A DNA stretch of 64,000 nucleotides from JBAZGG01 sp041653015 (lineage in GTDB: Bacteria; Bacillota_I; Bacilli_A; RFN20; CAG-826): assembly GCA_041653015.1 (NCBI GenBank), contig JBAZGG010000001.1:62001-126000 (forward strand), in the 5' to 3' direction. Below the pieces are notes generated by a model. It saw nothing but the letters and a program-made list of their open reading frames with translations, searched no databases and was not told the DNA's origin. Positions 8,918-17,062 of the stretch are shown here, piece by piece. The translations under genes were made by a program, and so were the position numbers. How positions within the stretch are numbered: position 1 is the stretch's first letter; each line of letters opens with the position of its first letter.

Positions 8918-9256
8918 ATGGCATACGAAGAGTGGTCAGATTTAACTACACTAATTGATAGGAATAATCCATTTTCTACTTTATACGAGTTATCAAGCGG
9001 CGATAAATTCTATATCGAACCCGCTTTTTATTCACAACTTCAAGGTATGAAAGCACATTTCCCCCAAAGTTATTGCCTCATTATAAATGAGATGAGTATA
9101 ATAGTCAAAATTAATCATAATGTCATATTTACTTCCGATTTTGAAAACCCCCTCACAAGAAAAGATGGTTATATTTATTGCGAAATTGAAGATATAACTA
9201 ATAAACTCGGTTTGATTGTAGACAACAATTCAAGAGGTTCAGATTATGGCGATTAA
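8918..9256 (+). CDS. Small hypothetical protein upstream of nucleoside hydrolase
   Basis: A 112-aa protein I do not recognise. It has no signal peptide or membrane segment, is rich in acidic and aromatic residues, and looks like a small soluble alpha/beta protein. The start is set at the ATG at 8918; the open frame runs further upstream but only opposite the convergent gene and across the promoter. The -10 box ends 6 nt before this ATG, so the message is probably leaderless. It overlaps the start of the nucleoside hydrolase by 11 nt, so the two are co-transcribed and probably functionally linked. Confidence 0.6.
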   Translation: MAYEEWSDLTTLIDRNNPFSTLYELSSGDKFYIEPAFYSQLQGMKAHFPQSYCLIINEMSIIVKINHNVIFTSDFENPLTRKDGYIYCEIEDITNKLGLIVDNNSRGSDYGD

Positions 9257-10196
9257 AAGAGTAAAAAAGATGGAACAAAGAAGGATGATTTTAGACTGTG
9301 ACCCAGGGCATGATGATGCGATTGCTATAATGCTCGCCGGAAAATCACCGAGTATTGATTTGCTCGGAATAACGGTGGTGGCTGGTAATCAAACGATTGA
9401 GAAAACAGCACAAAACGCCTTGAATGTTGTGGAGTATTTAAAGCTCGACGTTCCAGTATTTGCTGGTGCTAGCGAACCCTTGATCAAAGAGCGAGTCATC
9501 TGTGCACAAATTCACGGTGAATCTGGATTGGATGGATTCACTTTTCCTATAAACAGAACCCATTTACAAAGAGAGAGAGCTAGTGATTTTATTGTCAATT
9601 CATTAATGAAATATGATGATGTCACAATCGTTGCGACCGGACCATTAACCAATATTGCTTTAGCACTTAAAAATGAGCCATTAATTAAATTGCATATCAA
9701 GGAAATAGTGCTGATGGGTGGTTCTATCGGATCTGGAAATGTTTCTCCAGCTGCTGAGTTTAACATTTTGACAGATCCCGAAGCGGCCGATATTGTTTTT
9801 CGATCTGGATGCATCATTAAAATGTGCGGTCTAGATGTCACGCGGGAGGTTCTCGTTCTCAAAGAAGTTATTGAGCGCATGAATAAGATTCATAATGATG
9901 CATCAAAACTTTTTGTGGATTTAATGAGAGTTTTCAATGCGAATCAGAAAAAAATATTTGGTTTTGATGGCGCGCCGTTGCACGACCCCGTGACCATCGT
10001 TTCATTGATCGATAAAAAAGTGGTGCACTTCGAATACATGAATGTCGAAATCGACATTTCACGCGGCCCGAGTTATGGGAGAACTAATTGTGATCGCTTC
10101 AATTATCTACATCGCCAGCCCAATGTTTATGTCGCTACCCGAATCGATGTTAAAAAGTATTGGAATATCATCGAAGAGGGATTAAAGCGTTATTGA
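9246..10196 (+). CDS. Inosine-uridine preferring nucleoside hydrolase family protein
   Basis: Hydrolyses the N-glycosidic bond of ribonucleosides to give a free base and ribose. The calcium-binding N-terminal signature is DCDPGHDDAIAIMLA (near residue 18). Further family motifs are VVAGNQTIEKTAQNALNV, TGPLTNIAL and the LMGGSIGSGNVSPAAEFNI segment, with a C-terminal HDP. Its 316 aa are typical. AAGAGG about 10 nt upstream supports the ATG at 9246; an ATG at 9270 is the alternative. The ribokinase follows after one base, so ribose released here can be phosphorylated directly, forming a nucleoside salvage pair. Base specificity cannot be read from sequence. Confidence 0.93.
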   Translation: MAIKRVKKMEQRRMILDCDPGHDDAIAIMLAGKSPSIDLLGITVVAGNQTIEKTAQNALNVVEYLKLDVPVFAGASEPLIKERVICAQIHGESGLDGFTFPINRTHLQRERASDFIVNSLMKYDDVTIVATGPLTNIALALKNEPLIKLHIKEIVLMGGSIGSGNVSPAAEFNILTDPEAADIVFRSGCIIKMCGLDVTREVLVLKEVIERMNKIHNDASKLFVDLMRVFNANQKKIFGFDGAPLHDPVTIVSLIDKKVVHFEYMNVEIDISRGPSYGRTNCDRFNYLHRQPNVYVATRIDVKKYWNIIEEGLKRY

Positions 10197-10197
10197 T

Positions 10198-11082
10198 ATG
10201 AAGAGCATATTTGTTTTGGGCTCCTTGAACATGGATTTAGCGATTAGATCAAAGTATTTTCCTCAAGAAGGCGAAACGCTCTCTGGCAACAATTTTACAA
10301 CTTGTCCAGGTGGTAAGGGATTAAACCAAGCGATCGCTATTGCAAAATTAGGTGGGAAAGTTCATTTTCTTGGCGCGATTGGAAACGATTCCTTTGGAAA
10401 AGAAATGAAGGACGAACTGGAAAGCCACGGAGTTGATACTAGAAATATTAAAATCGTGGATAAATTACCAAGCGGAGTTGCGATTATTATTGTGGTCAAT
10501 GGAAATAATCGAATCGTCCTTGATCTCGGAGCCAATTTAAAGATTGAAGAAAAAGACATCGACAAATTTCTTTTGCCAGCAAAATCTGGCGATATTTTTC
10601 TCTCTCAATTAGAAAATAATATCGACGCCACTCTTTACGCGTTGAGACAAGCAAAGAAAAAAGGTTTGATCACTATCCTCAATCCTGCTCCGGCGAACGC
10701 GAGAATTTTGGAAGCAAAAAGTAGTATTGATTACCTCATTCCGAATGAGATTGAAGTAGCGCATCTCGCCAATTCATCTTTAGATGATGCTTATAAAAAA
10801 ATCGGGGTTAGTTCTCTGCTCATAACGCTTGGAGAAAAAGGATACCGCTATCAAGATTTAAATGGAATAATATCGGATCATGCTATCAAGGTTCACGCCA
10901 TCGACACGACTGGTGCGGGCGATACTTTTGTCGGCGCTTTTTCTTATGAGTTATCATGTGGTGAAGACATTAAAAGTTCCTTGCGCTTCGCTTGTTTAGC
11001 CGCGTCAATTTCGGTGACGAGACAAGGATCATCAAAATCATCGCCAACGCTTGCTGAGATGATCACTTATTTGGAAAAATAA
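10198..11082 (+). CDS. rbsK: Ribokinase (PfkB family)
   Basis: A PfkB-family sugar kinase, most likely ribokinase, phosphorylating ribose to ribose 5-phosphate. It starts with the typical FVLGSLNMDLAI, followed by the substrate-binding CPGGKGLNQAIAIAKLGG and the catalytic anion-hole motif DTTGAGDTFVGAF (near residue 240). Its 294 aa are normal. The ATG lies one base after the upstream stop with no separate ribosome-binding site, so translation is coupled to the nucleoside hydrolase. That context strongly favours ribose over other sugars. rpiB at 46079 could convert the product to ribulose 5-phosphate. Confidence 0.92.
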   Translation: MKSIFVLGSLNMDLAIRSKYFPQEGETLSGNNFTTCPGGKGLNQAIAIAKLGGKVHFLGAIGNDSFGKEMKDELESHGVDTRNIKIVDKLPSGVAIIIVVNGNNRIVLDLGANLKIEEKDIDKFLLPAKSGDIFLSQLENNIDATLYALRQAKKKGLITILNPAPANARILEAKSSIDYLIPNEIEVAHLANSSLDDAYKKIGVSSLLITLGEKGYRYQDLNGIISDHAIKVHAIDTTGAGDTFVGAFSYELSCGEDIKSSLRFACLAASISVTRQGSSKSSPTLAEMITYLEK

Positions 11083-11179
11083 CAGGCACTTGATTTGCAT
11101 ATTTTCTCCCACTGGTTGAGAATATAAGTATAATAATTGTTTTCTGTTATCACAATTAACAATAGGAGATTTTCTACCG

Positions 11180-11794
11180 ATGAACATAACTATTATCGGA
11201 ACAGATTATCAAGCGCTAGCTTATGCGGCAATATTAGCCTCATACTGCAACGATGTTATTTGTCTTGGAGATGAGAAATTGAGGATTGCGGATTATAAAC
11301 ATGGATTTTTCAACACAGATGATCAACAATTGGACACTCTTCTTAAAGAAAATTTAGAGCATATCCGTTTTACGACGAATGCCAAAGACGCAATAAGACC
11401 TAACAAAATTGTTATATTGACACTGACTTCTCCTGATGAGCAACTTTTTAAAACGAATCTCGATATTGTGTTACAGAATCTATCTCGGCATAGCATTCAG
11501 GATACATATCTGATCGTTTTAAGCGTGATTCCTCAAGGAACATATGAGTATATTTCTAGCGTTTTAAAAAACAGCCCAATGAAGTTTCACATCATATATG
11601 CTCCAATCGCTAGCAAGGATGCGAGAGTTCTTTACCTATTAAAACTTTCGCGGATGCATGTTGGTGTCAGCAACGACGACGATATGAACGTCTTCAAGCA
11701 CGTCGTCTCGCAATATATGAAAGAAAAGGTGCAGTATCATTGGGATACAGCACCAAATATTGAAAAACTTTTTAGCAAAAAATCTATTGAATAG
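11180..11794 (+). CDS. UDP-glucose/GDP-mannose dehydrogenase NAD-binding domain homologue, stand-alone
   Basis: A 204-aa protein resembling only the N-terminal Rossmann domain of UDP-sugar 6-dehydrogenases (Ugd/WecC). It opens with MNITIIGTDYQALAYAAILA, where full enzymes have GxGYVG. A Ugd-like strand follows (HIIYAPIASKDARVLYL, where enzymes have SPEFLREGxA). The central and C-terminal domains, including the catalytic cysteine, are absent, and the glycine signature is altered. It therefore cannot be a complete dehydrogenase. TATAAT at 11129-11134 and TAGGAG at 11162 precede it. The 3' end overlaps the convergent gene by 11 bp. It could be a degenerate remnant or a repurposed domain; the frame is intact and codons look normal. 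Confidence 0.6.
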   Translation: MNITIIGTDYQALAYAAILASYCNDVICLGDEKLRIADYKHGFFNTDDQQLDTLLKENLEHIRFTTNAKDAIRPNKIVILTLTSPDEQLFKTNLDIVLQNLSRHSIQDTYLIVLSVIPQGTYEYISSVLKNSPMKFHIIYAPIASKDARVLYLLKLSRMHVGVSNDDDMNVFKHVVSQYMKEKVQYHWDTAPNIEKLFSKKSIE

Positions 11795-12851
11795 GTCTCA
11801 ATGACTTCATCGACATCCACATGACTCGAACGCCGAGAATCAATATGAACATCATAACGGCATAAGTTGACAGAATGAAGCCTAGAATGAGCGATAGTAT
11901 GGCAGGAGCAATACTGGCCCAATAAGCAATTTTTTGCGTCTCCCAGAACGTGTAAATTCTAAATGGGTTCTTCTTTCCGCGAGTGAGGATGAAAATCATT
12001 AATCCCATAAATATTACAAGCAGAGCGTCGATTCCAAGCATTAATAGAGTCGTTTGCCACGTCGCTGTATTTCTAGCAGCGATATATGAGTTATAAAAGA
12101 AATCTTTCCAAAGATTGAATGAACCGGACATGAATAGTCCATATTCATTGCCTTGAGAATCAGGTGTCATAGTATATATGATATTTGCGTCGTTGTTGTC
12201 GACGATTCTCACGATGGATAAATTATATAGATCATATCCAACATTAATGTGATCGTAATCACCTTTGACCGATCCATTCTCTGTTGTGCTGCCCGGCTTA
12301 TATATATAGGACTGGACTTGATATTTGCCTAAGACGATGAAGTGAGTGTAAACAGAAGTTTCACCTTCTACTAGAGCTGAACCATCGATTGGGTTGACAC
12401 CGCTCTTGACTCGAGAGACATATGTGGAATAAGCATCGCCAATAGCTGTTGTATAATATACACAAAAATCAATCGTCGAAGATGAATCGCGATGTTCATA
12501 ACGCGTTGCGGGATTGGATGCAAAAGTTGTTTCCCAAGCAGAGACATCATTTTCTTTCTCGCATTCTAAATAATGAATGCCGTTGCTATCCTCTTTAACG
12601 ATTAGATGAATATTGTTATTGTATATTGTTTCAGTAAACCTCGTCAGTCCGACTTCATAACCGTATGTTGATGATCCAGAGATAAAACCAGCCCCAGATA
12701 CGTTCAATTGGTTGAAGGTGATAGGAATGACAGCGAGAATTAATGATAAAATTGCCATAATAATGGCAAAGAACCATGGTTTGGAACGTCCGCCTTCAAT
12801 ACAAGAATCATTTTTGTATAAACTTGAGAGTAGTAATTTAAATGTTTTCAT
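11784..12851 (-). CDS. Membrane protein, DUF1189-like
   Basis: A 355-aa protein with four likely membrane helices: one near residues 28-50 and three in the last 110 residues (LLMLGIDALLVIFMGLMIF, then IAPAILSLILGFILS and AVMMFILILGVRVM). A 190-residue extracytoplasmic segment lies between the first and second. The layout, the N-terminal LLSSLYK and the C-terminal FRIYTFWETQKIAYW resemble DUF1189 membrane proteins, whose role is unknown. I give that family at moderate confidence only. The stop overlaps the convergent upstream neighbour by 11 bp. GAAAGAAA before the ATG is a weak ribosome-binding site. Confidence 0.7.
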   Translation of the reverse strand: MKTFKLLLSSLYKNDSCIEGGRSKPWFFAIIMAILSLILAVIPITFNQLNVSGAGFISGSSTYGYEVGLTRFTETIYNNNIHLIVKEDSNGIHYLECEKENDVSAWETTFASNPATRYEHRDSSSTIDFCVYYTTAIGDAYSTYVSRVKSGVNPIDGSALVEGETSVYTHFIVLGKYQVQSYIYKPGSTTENGSVKGDYDHINVGYDLYNLSIVRIVDNNDANIIYTMTPDSQGNEYGLFMSGSFNLWKDFFYNSYIAARNTATWQTTLLMLGIDALLVIFMGLMIFILTRGKKNPFRIYTFWETQKIAYWASIAPAILSLILGFILSTYAVMMFILILGVRVMWMSMKSLRPIQ

Positions 12852-12967
12852 AGATTTTTCTTTCGCGTGATTAAGTATATTACATATAACTATTTAAAAG
12901 CAAATGAAAACAAATTGTCTTTTTTTGATAATGGCCGTGAAATGTAGGCATATATTCTCGCTTTCTA

Positions 12968-12996
12968 TTGCTAGTAGTTTTCTTATTTTTTATGAT
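12968..12996 (+). promoter_or_regulatory. Promoter of the small membrane protein gene
   Basis: TTGCTA at 12968-12973, a 17-nt spacer, and TATGAT at 12991-12996, with the ATG at 13027 behind an AAAAAGGA ribosome-binding site. Confidence 0.55.
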
Positions 12997-13026
12997 AGAC
13001 TTTGTTTGATAGAAAAAGGAATCGAC

Positions 13027-13524
13027 ATGTTCAAACAAAAATCTTTGCCCACATCACTCGCCTATCTCGGAGGGAGCATCGCTATTTTATCATGTATCGG
13101 AATTCTCTTTTCTTACGCCTTTGTTTTGACTTCGGATTATGCCGTAATAAATATTCCTGGATATCTAGTATTTTTTGGTGGAACGGCATCGATAATTTCA
13201 TCCGGTATCACATACGGTATCACATTTTATCTCAACGCCATTCTGATCATCGCCATGCAATTCGTTGTTGTGGGGAGCATCGCTTGTTTTATCGGGTTCA
13301 GAAATTATAAGACGATGTTCTTTTCCTGCTTAATTCTTTTAATAGGCGTGATCGGCATGTGGTTAAGCCCATTATTGATTTCGTTGGCTTCTCCAAATTT
13401 TATCCTTGATGGAACCACGCTTGATTATGGCTATTACATCATGACGGTCGGAGCCAGTTGTGGTCTCATTCTTTCTTTAGTCTCTTCGTGCCTTCTCTGG
13501 TGCGACAGAAAAATCAAACAATAA
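13027..13524 (+). CDS. Four-helix membrane protein of unknown function
   Basis: A 165-aa integral membrane protein with four predicted helices and short loops. No family recognised. The frame is open back to 12904, but the ATG at 13027 is preferred: it has AAAAAGGA 6 nt upstream, and a promoter (TTGCTA-17-TATGAT) lies inside the upstream extension. It is immediately upstream of ssrA, which has its own promoter. Its size and topology resemble the membrane protein at 16566, but I see no strong sequence identity. Confidence 0.7.
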   Translation: MFKQKSLPTSLAYLGGSIAILSCIGILFSYAFVLTSDYAVINIPGYLVFFGGTASIISSGITYGITFYLNAILIIAMQFVVVGSIACFIGFRNYKTMFFSCLILLIGVIGMWLSPLLISLASPNFILDGTTLDYGYYIMTVGASCGLILSLVSSCLLWCDRKIKQ

Positions 13525-13541
13525 TTGTTTTCGTATAACTC

Positions 13542-13570
13542 TTGTAAAAAAATTGCATTTTTGCTATATT
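13542..13570 (+). promoter_or_regulatory. ssrA promoter
   Basis: TTGTAA (13542-13547), a 17-nt spacer, and TATATT (13565-13570) preceded by TGC, making an extended -10 element. Transcription would start near 13577, and RNase P would trim the 5' end to 13596. Confidence 0.7.
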
Positions 13571-13595
13571 TCATATGCTTTTAAATAAGCATCAC

Positions 13596-13981
13596 GGGGT
13601 CGATCAGGTTTCGACATGGATGTGCTTGGCTTTAATTGCAGTCGAGTGATGACGTAATCATCAAAACCAAATAACTGATAACAGTTATATGAGCAACAGA
13701 AATGTTGCATTCGCCGCTGCTTAATAGCACCGAAATAGGTTCCGACCCTCTGGGCCGGGCGGTACGCACCCTAAGGTTTAGTCTCTCACGTTTAGGTAGT
13801 GTGTCATAACAAGAGAATATGGTTATTAAGAAGACTTACTCTAATAACAAGAAAAAACACTGGTCTCGCGCATTATTCTTTGTCGATATGAAAAAATGCG
13901 TTAAACATAATATCGTCTAAACTGTAGACGTTATTGTAGAGCCTTCCTTGGACGCGAGTTCGATTCTCGCCGACTCCACCA
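13596..13981 (+). ncRNA. ssrA: Transfer-messenger RNA (tmRNA)
   Basis: tmRNA rescues stalled ribosomes and tags the unfinished peptide for proteolysis. The 5' end GGGGTCG (13596-13602) pairs with CGACTCC (13971-13977) to form the acceptor stem. It continues with the conserved CAGGTTTCGACATGG, and the 3' end has the T-loop GTTCGATTC and an encoded CCA. The tag frame ends at 13722-13727 in tandem stops TAA TAG, after codons reading SNRNVAFAAA. The hydrophobic Ala-rich end is the expected ClpXP degron. The resume codon lies upstream but I could not place it with certainty. The 386-nt length is normal. It is a one-piece form with its own promoter and terminator. Confidence 0.96.
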
Positions 13982-13991
13982 ATAGTTTAGT

Positions 13992-14013
13992 AATGCCGAT
14001 TATATCGGCATTT
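13992..14013 (+). terminator. ssrA terminator
   Basis: A 9-bp perfect stem (AATGCCGAT with ATCGGCATT) around a 3-nt loop, 10 nt after the tmRNA CCA. The following T-tract is short and interrupted. Confidence 0.65.
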
Positions 14014-14146
14014 AAATTATATTTAGACATAAATAGAACAAATATGAGATATAATTATTTCTAAGAAGATTTTCTCGTTTGGTATTTTTATTAAGCAAGT
14101 TTGCTTGCCATCTCACTTTGTTTTATAACAAGTTATGGAGAACATC

Positions 14147-15433
14147 ATGAAATTAAGCGATATAAATTATGCGACTCTAAATGAAGTGAACGCCCTTCAA
14201 CCTTTTGATATGATTAGCCCCCCTCGAAAAGTGAGATGGTATTTGAAACCTCTCATCTGGCTTCTCAGCTATCCAGAGACCATAGCTACTAGAGCGAAAA
14301 TAAATAAACATGATATGGATGGAGTCAAAGGCCCATATCTCCTTTTATGTAACCATAATAGTTTTATTGACTTTAAGGTCTCAGTGAAAGCGATGTTTCC
14401 AAGAAACGCGAATTATGTCGTGGCGATTGACGGCTTTATCGGAAGAGAGAAATTGCTTCGAAATGTCGGCTGTTTTGCAAAGCGTAAATTCATTTCCGAT
14501 GTGAGACTAGTGAGAAATATTATCTATGGTTTAAATAAGAATAAATATATATGCGCAATCTATCCCGAAGCCAGGTATTCATTGGTGGGGACGACCGCCA
14601 TTCTACCGGATAGTCTCGGCAAGATGGCGAAACTATTAAAACGTCCAGTTGTCACATTGATCTGCCACGGTCATCATCTGCGACAGCCTGTATGGAATTT
14701 AAATAAGCGCAGAGTTAAAACATCGGCCGATATGACGTGCATTGTCTCTTCTGATGAAATTGAGTCTTTGAGCGTTGAAGAGATCAATCAGAGAATTCAT
14801 AAGGCTTTTGAATACGATGATTATCGCTATCAAAAAGAACACAATATTCGCATCAAGAATAAAGACCGAGCTAAAGGCCTTCATAAAGTTTTGTATAAGT
14901 GTCCTCACTGCTCAGATGAACACGGCATGTACAGCGATGGTAATAAACTGTGGTGCGAACACTGTCATAAAACTTATGAGATGGATGAAGTGGGAGAACT
15001 GCACAGCAGTGATGGAACATGCGAGTTTCCGCATATACCTGATTGGTATGAGTGGGAGAGAGAAGAAGTTAAAAAAGAAATTGAAAATCAAACATATGGT
15101 GTCGATATCGAAGTGGATGTTGATTGCCTTCCAAACAGCACCGGTTATTATCGGCTCGGAAAAGGGAGACTCACTCATAATATCGATGGCTTTCATCTCG
15201 ATGCTGTATTCGATGACAAAGAGGAACTGCATCTGCACAAAGTAGTTCTTGAAAACTATGGTGTTCACATTGAATTCGATTATTTTGGCAAAGGCAATTG
15301 CATAAGTTTTTCGGATGATGACAACACATATTATCTATTCCCAACCGATAAAAGATTTAATGTCACAAAAGTTCATTTTGGTGTCGAAGAGTTGTACAAA
15401 ATAGCATTTCAAGCGATCAACAAAAGCAAATAA
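14147..15433 (+). CDS. 1-acyl-sn-glycerol-3-phosphate acyltransferase-like protein with C-terminal zinc ribbon
   Basis: A PlsC-like acyltransferase of 428 aa, probably acting on a phospholipid or lipid intermediate at the inner membrane face. The acyltransferase motif I is NHNSFID (about residue 65). The later FPEGTR-type motif is replaced by YPEARYS. Residues about 245-285 hold two CxxC/H pairs (CPHC and CEHC) forming a probable zinc ribbon, and a beta-rich C-terminal domain follows. The ATG at 14147 has GGAG 6 nt upstream; the ATG at 14135 overlaps that site and is rejected. The donor and acceptor cannot be inferred. The zinc-ribbon extension is not part of ordinary PlsC enzymes. Confidence 0.8.
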   Translation: MKLSDINYATLNEVNALQPFDMISPPRKVRWYLKPLIWLLSYPETIATRAKINKHDMDGVKGPYLLLCNHNSFIDFKVSVKAMFPRNANYVVAIDGFIGREKLLRNVGCFAKRKFISDVRLVRNIIYGLNKNKYICAIYPEARYSLVGTTAILPDSLGKMAKLLKRPVVTLICHGHHLRQPVWNLNKRRVKTSADMTCIVSSDEIESLSVEEINQRIHKAFEYDDYRYQKEHNIRIKNKDRAKGLHKVLYKCPHCSDEHGMYSDGNKLWCEHCHKTYEMDEVGELHSSDGTCEFPHIPDWYEWEREEVKKEIENQTYGVDIEVDVDCLPNSTGYYRLGKGRLTHNIDGFHLDAVFDDKEELHLHKVVLENYGVHIEFDYFGKGNCISFSDDDNTYYLFPTDKRFNVTKVHFGVEELYKIAFQAINKSK

Positions 15434-15535
15434 ACTGTTGGAATCATAGAAATTTTCAGGGCGCAGATTATTTAACGCCGCCAAAGACAACATTGGCTAT
15501 TTATTGCTGATAGAGAGCGATATAATAATATCGAT

Positions 15536-16504
15536 ATGAAAAAATGTCACAAAATCATGCCGATCTTGCTCATTCCGCTCGTCGCCTCATGCGGGGTTGA
15601 TTTTAATTCGCTATTCCCATCGACATCAGGGTATTCGTCTGAGACTAGCGGTGATGATTCTTCGCAGAGCGTTTCGTCCGAGGAATCAACCGACGATTCT
15701 GAAATATCGATTGATATTCCTTCTATTTCAGTTGATTTAGAGAACAGATGGGATGAAGAAATATCCTACCAAATGATGGTGATTATCGGCGAGGAATTAC
15801 CCTATATCTATTCTTTTGGAACCTCTCAAGAATATGAAATCGGTTACGAGGATAGTTCTCGGACCATTCCTTACATCGCATCATCGATTGACAATCCGGG
15901 CTATAATTTATCAATTCTCTATGCCGCAAAGGCGTTATACGAAGGATATCTTCCATCCTCAAGCGAGGAAGATGAAGATGGGATAAACTGGTATTGCTAT
16001 CGAAAAGATTTGATCGATCAAAATGAATCGCCATATATTGAGTTGAGATTTGCCTATTATGAAGAGTACGAAGATTCTTATGTTTTCACTATTTCTGCAC
16101 ATCGTTCTACAGCTGGTGGTGGTTTACCGATACCAACGAGCGCCTCATATGCTTTGAATCCAAATGATTGTCCATCATCCTATGTCGCCCCTTCTTCGAT
16201 CACAATCAATAACATGTCATGCATCCTTTCATACATCATGAAAAGTAATAGCAAAATATGGTTTAAAAGAAATAGTGGACAATTTTATAATTCATCAGGA
16301 GCGTCGTCGCCCATTAAATATTTATATTTAAAAGGGTATAGTTCTTTATCAAATTTCTCGCTGTTAGCAGGAAACAGCAGATCATCTTTGAAAACTTTGC
16401 CGTCTTACAATGGCGTGTTTTTATTGAGCGGTTATTCTTATTTCCAAGTTTCCGCTGGAAATTCCGATGTTTCCGTTTCTGCGATTTGGTTTATAAATGA
16501 ATAG
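15536..16504 (+). CDS. Lipoprotein of unknown function
   Basis: A 322-aa predicted lipoprotein. The signal peptide ends in the lipobox LVASC, followed by a Ser/Asp/Glu-rich linker (about residues 30-65) that resembles the linker of the lipoprotein at 1955. The rest is a beta-rich extracellular domain I cannot assign. TATAAT at 15521-15526 ends 9 nt before the ATG and there is no ribosome-binding site, so the transcript may be nearly leaderless. The following genes (membrane protein, metalloprotease) are also surface-related. Confidence 0.75.
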   Translation: MKKCHKIMPILLIPLVASCGVDFNSLFPSTSGYSSETSGDDSSQSVSSEESTDDSEISIDIPSISVDLENRWDEEISYQMMVIIGEELPYIYSFGTSQEYEIGYEDSSRTIPYIASSIDNPGYNLSILYAAKALYEGYLPSSSEEDEDGINWYCYRKDLIDQNESPYIELRFAYYEEYEDSYVFTISAHRSTAGGGLPIPTSASYALNPNDCPSSYVAPSSITINNMSCILSYIMKSNSKIWFKRNSGQFYNSSGASSPIKYLYLKGYSSLSNFSLLAGNSRSSLKTLPSYNGVFLLSGYSYFQVSAGNSDVSVSAIWFINE

Positions 16505-16565
16505 ATTTTTATATAAAATGATTTATATTATATTTATATGTTGTTTTTAAACGGAGGGTATTTTT

Positions 16566-17024
16566 ATGTCAAATAAACAAAAAAGAACTCCCGAAACAAT
16601 TGCGATTGTTGCTGCAGTATTAGTATTTTCCGCTCTAATGTTCATGTTTTTGCCAGTCTATTCAAGCAACAGTTCGTACAATTTGATTTTTGGGTTTAGC
16701 AATGTCGGTTCTTCGATAAGAACCCCAATTATTCCACTCACAGTTGCTTTCGTGTTTGTTTTAGTCGCCTTAATTTTATCATTGCTGCACAAGTTGGTTT
16801 TTAGATGGAAGTGGTCACTTTTAACTGCTGGAATACTTTGTATTGTGGCAGCGATATTATTTTTTTGCACCCAAGTATTTTATGGTGTTTCCGTAAATCT
16901 TGGTTGGAATGATAACTATCCATTTTCTGTTGAGGCGGGACCGATTGTTGTCGGTGTTTTCCTCGCCATTCCTGGCATCGGTTTAGTCGTTTGGAACATT
17001 CTGACTGCCAAAGGAATTATTTAA
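16566..17024 (+). CDS. Four-helix membrane protein of unknown function
   Basis: A 152-aa integral membrane protein with four predicted helices (about 10-30, 52-75, 82-103, 125-145). The family is not recognised. A strong GGAGGG ribosome-binding site lies 8 nt before the ATG. It is preceded by an AT-rich leader with TATATT-like -10 sequences and followed closely by the metalloprotease gene, possibly in one transcript. Confidence 0.75.
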   Translation: MSNKQKRTPETIAIVAAVLVFSALMFMFLPVYSSNSSYNLIFGFSNVGSSIRTPIIPLTVAFVFVLVALILSLLHKLVFRWKWSLLTAGILCIVAAILFFCTQVFYGVSVNLGWNDNYPFSVEAGPIVVGVFLAIPGIGLVVWNILTAKGII

Positions 17025-17062
17025 TTGTATTCGTTTAGTCTTATTTCTAGAAAGGGTACAGT

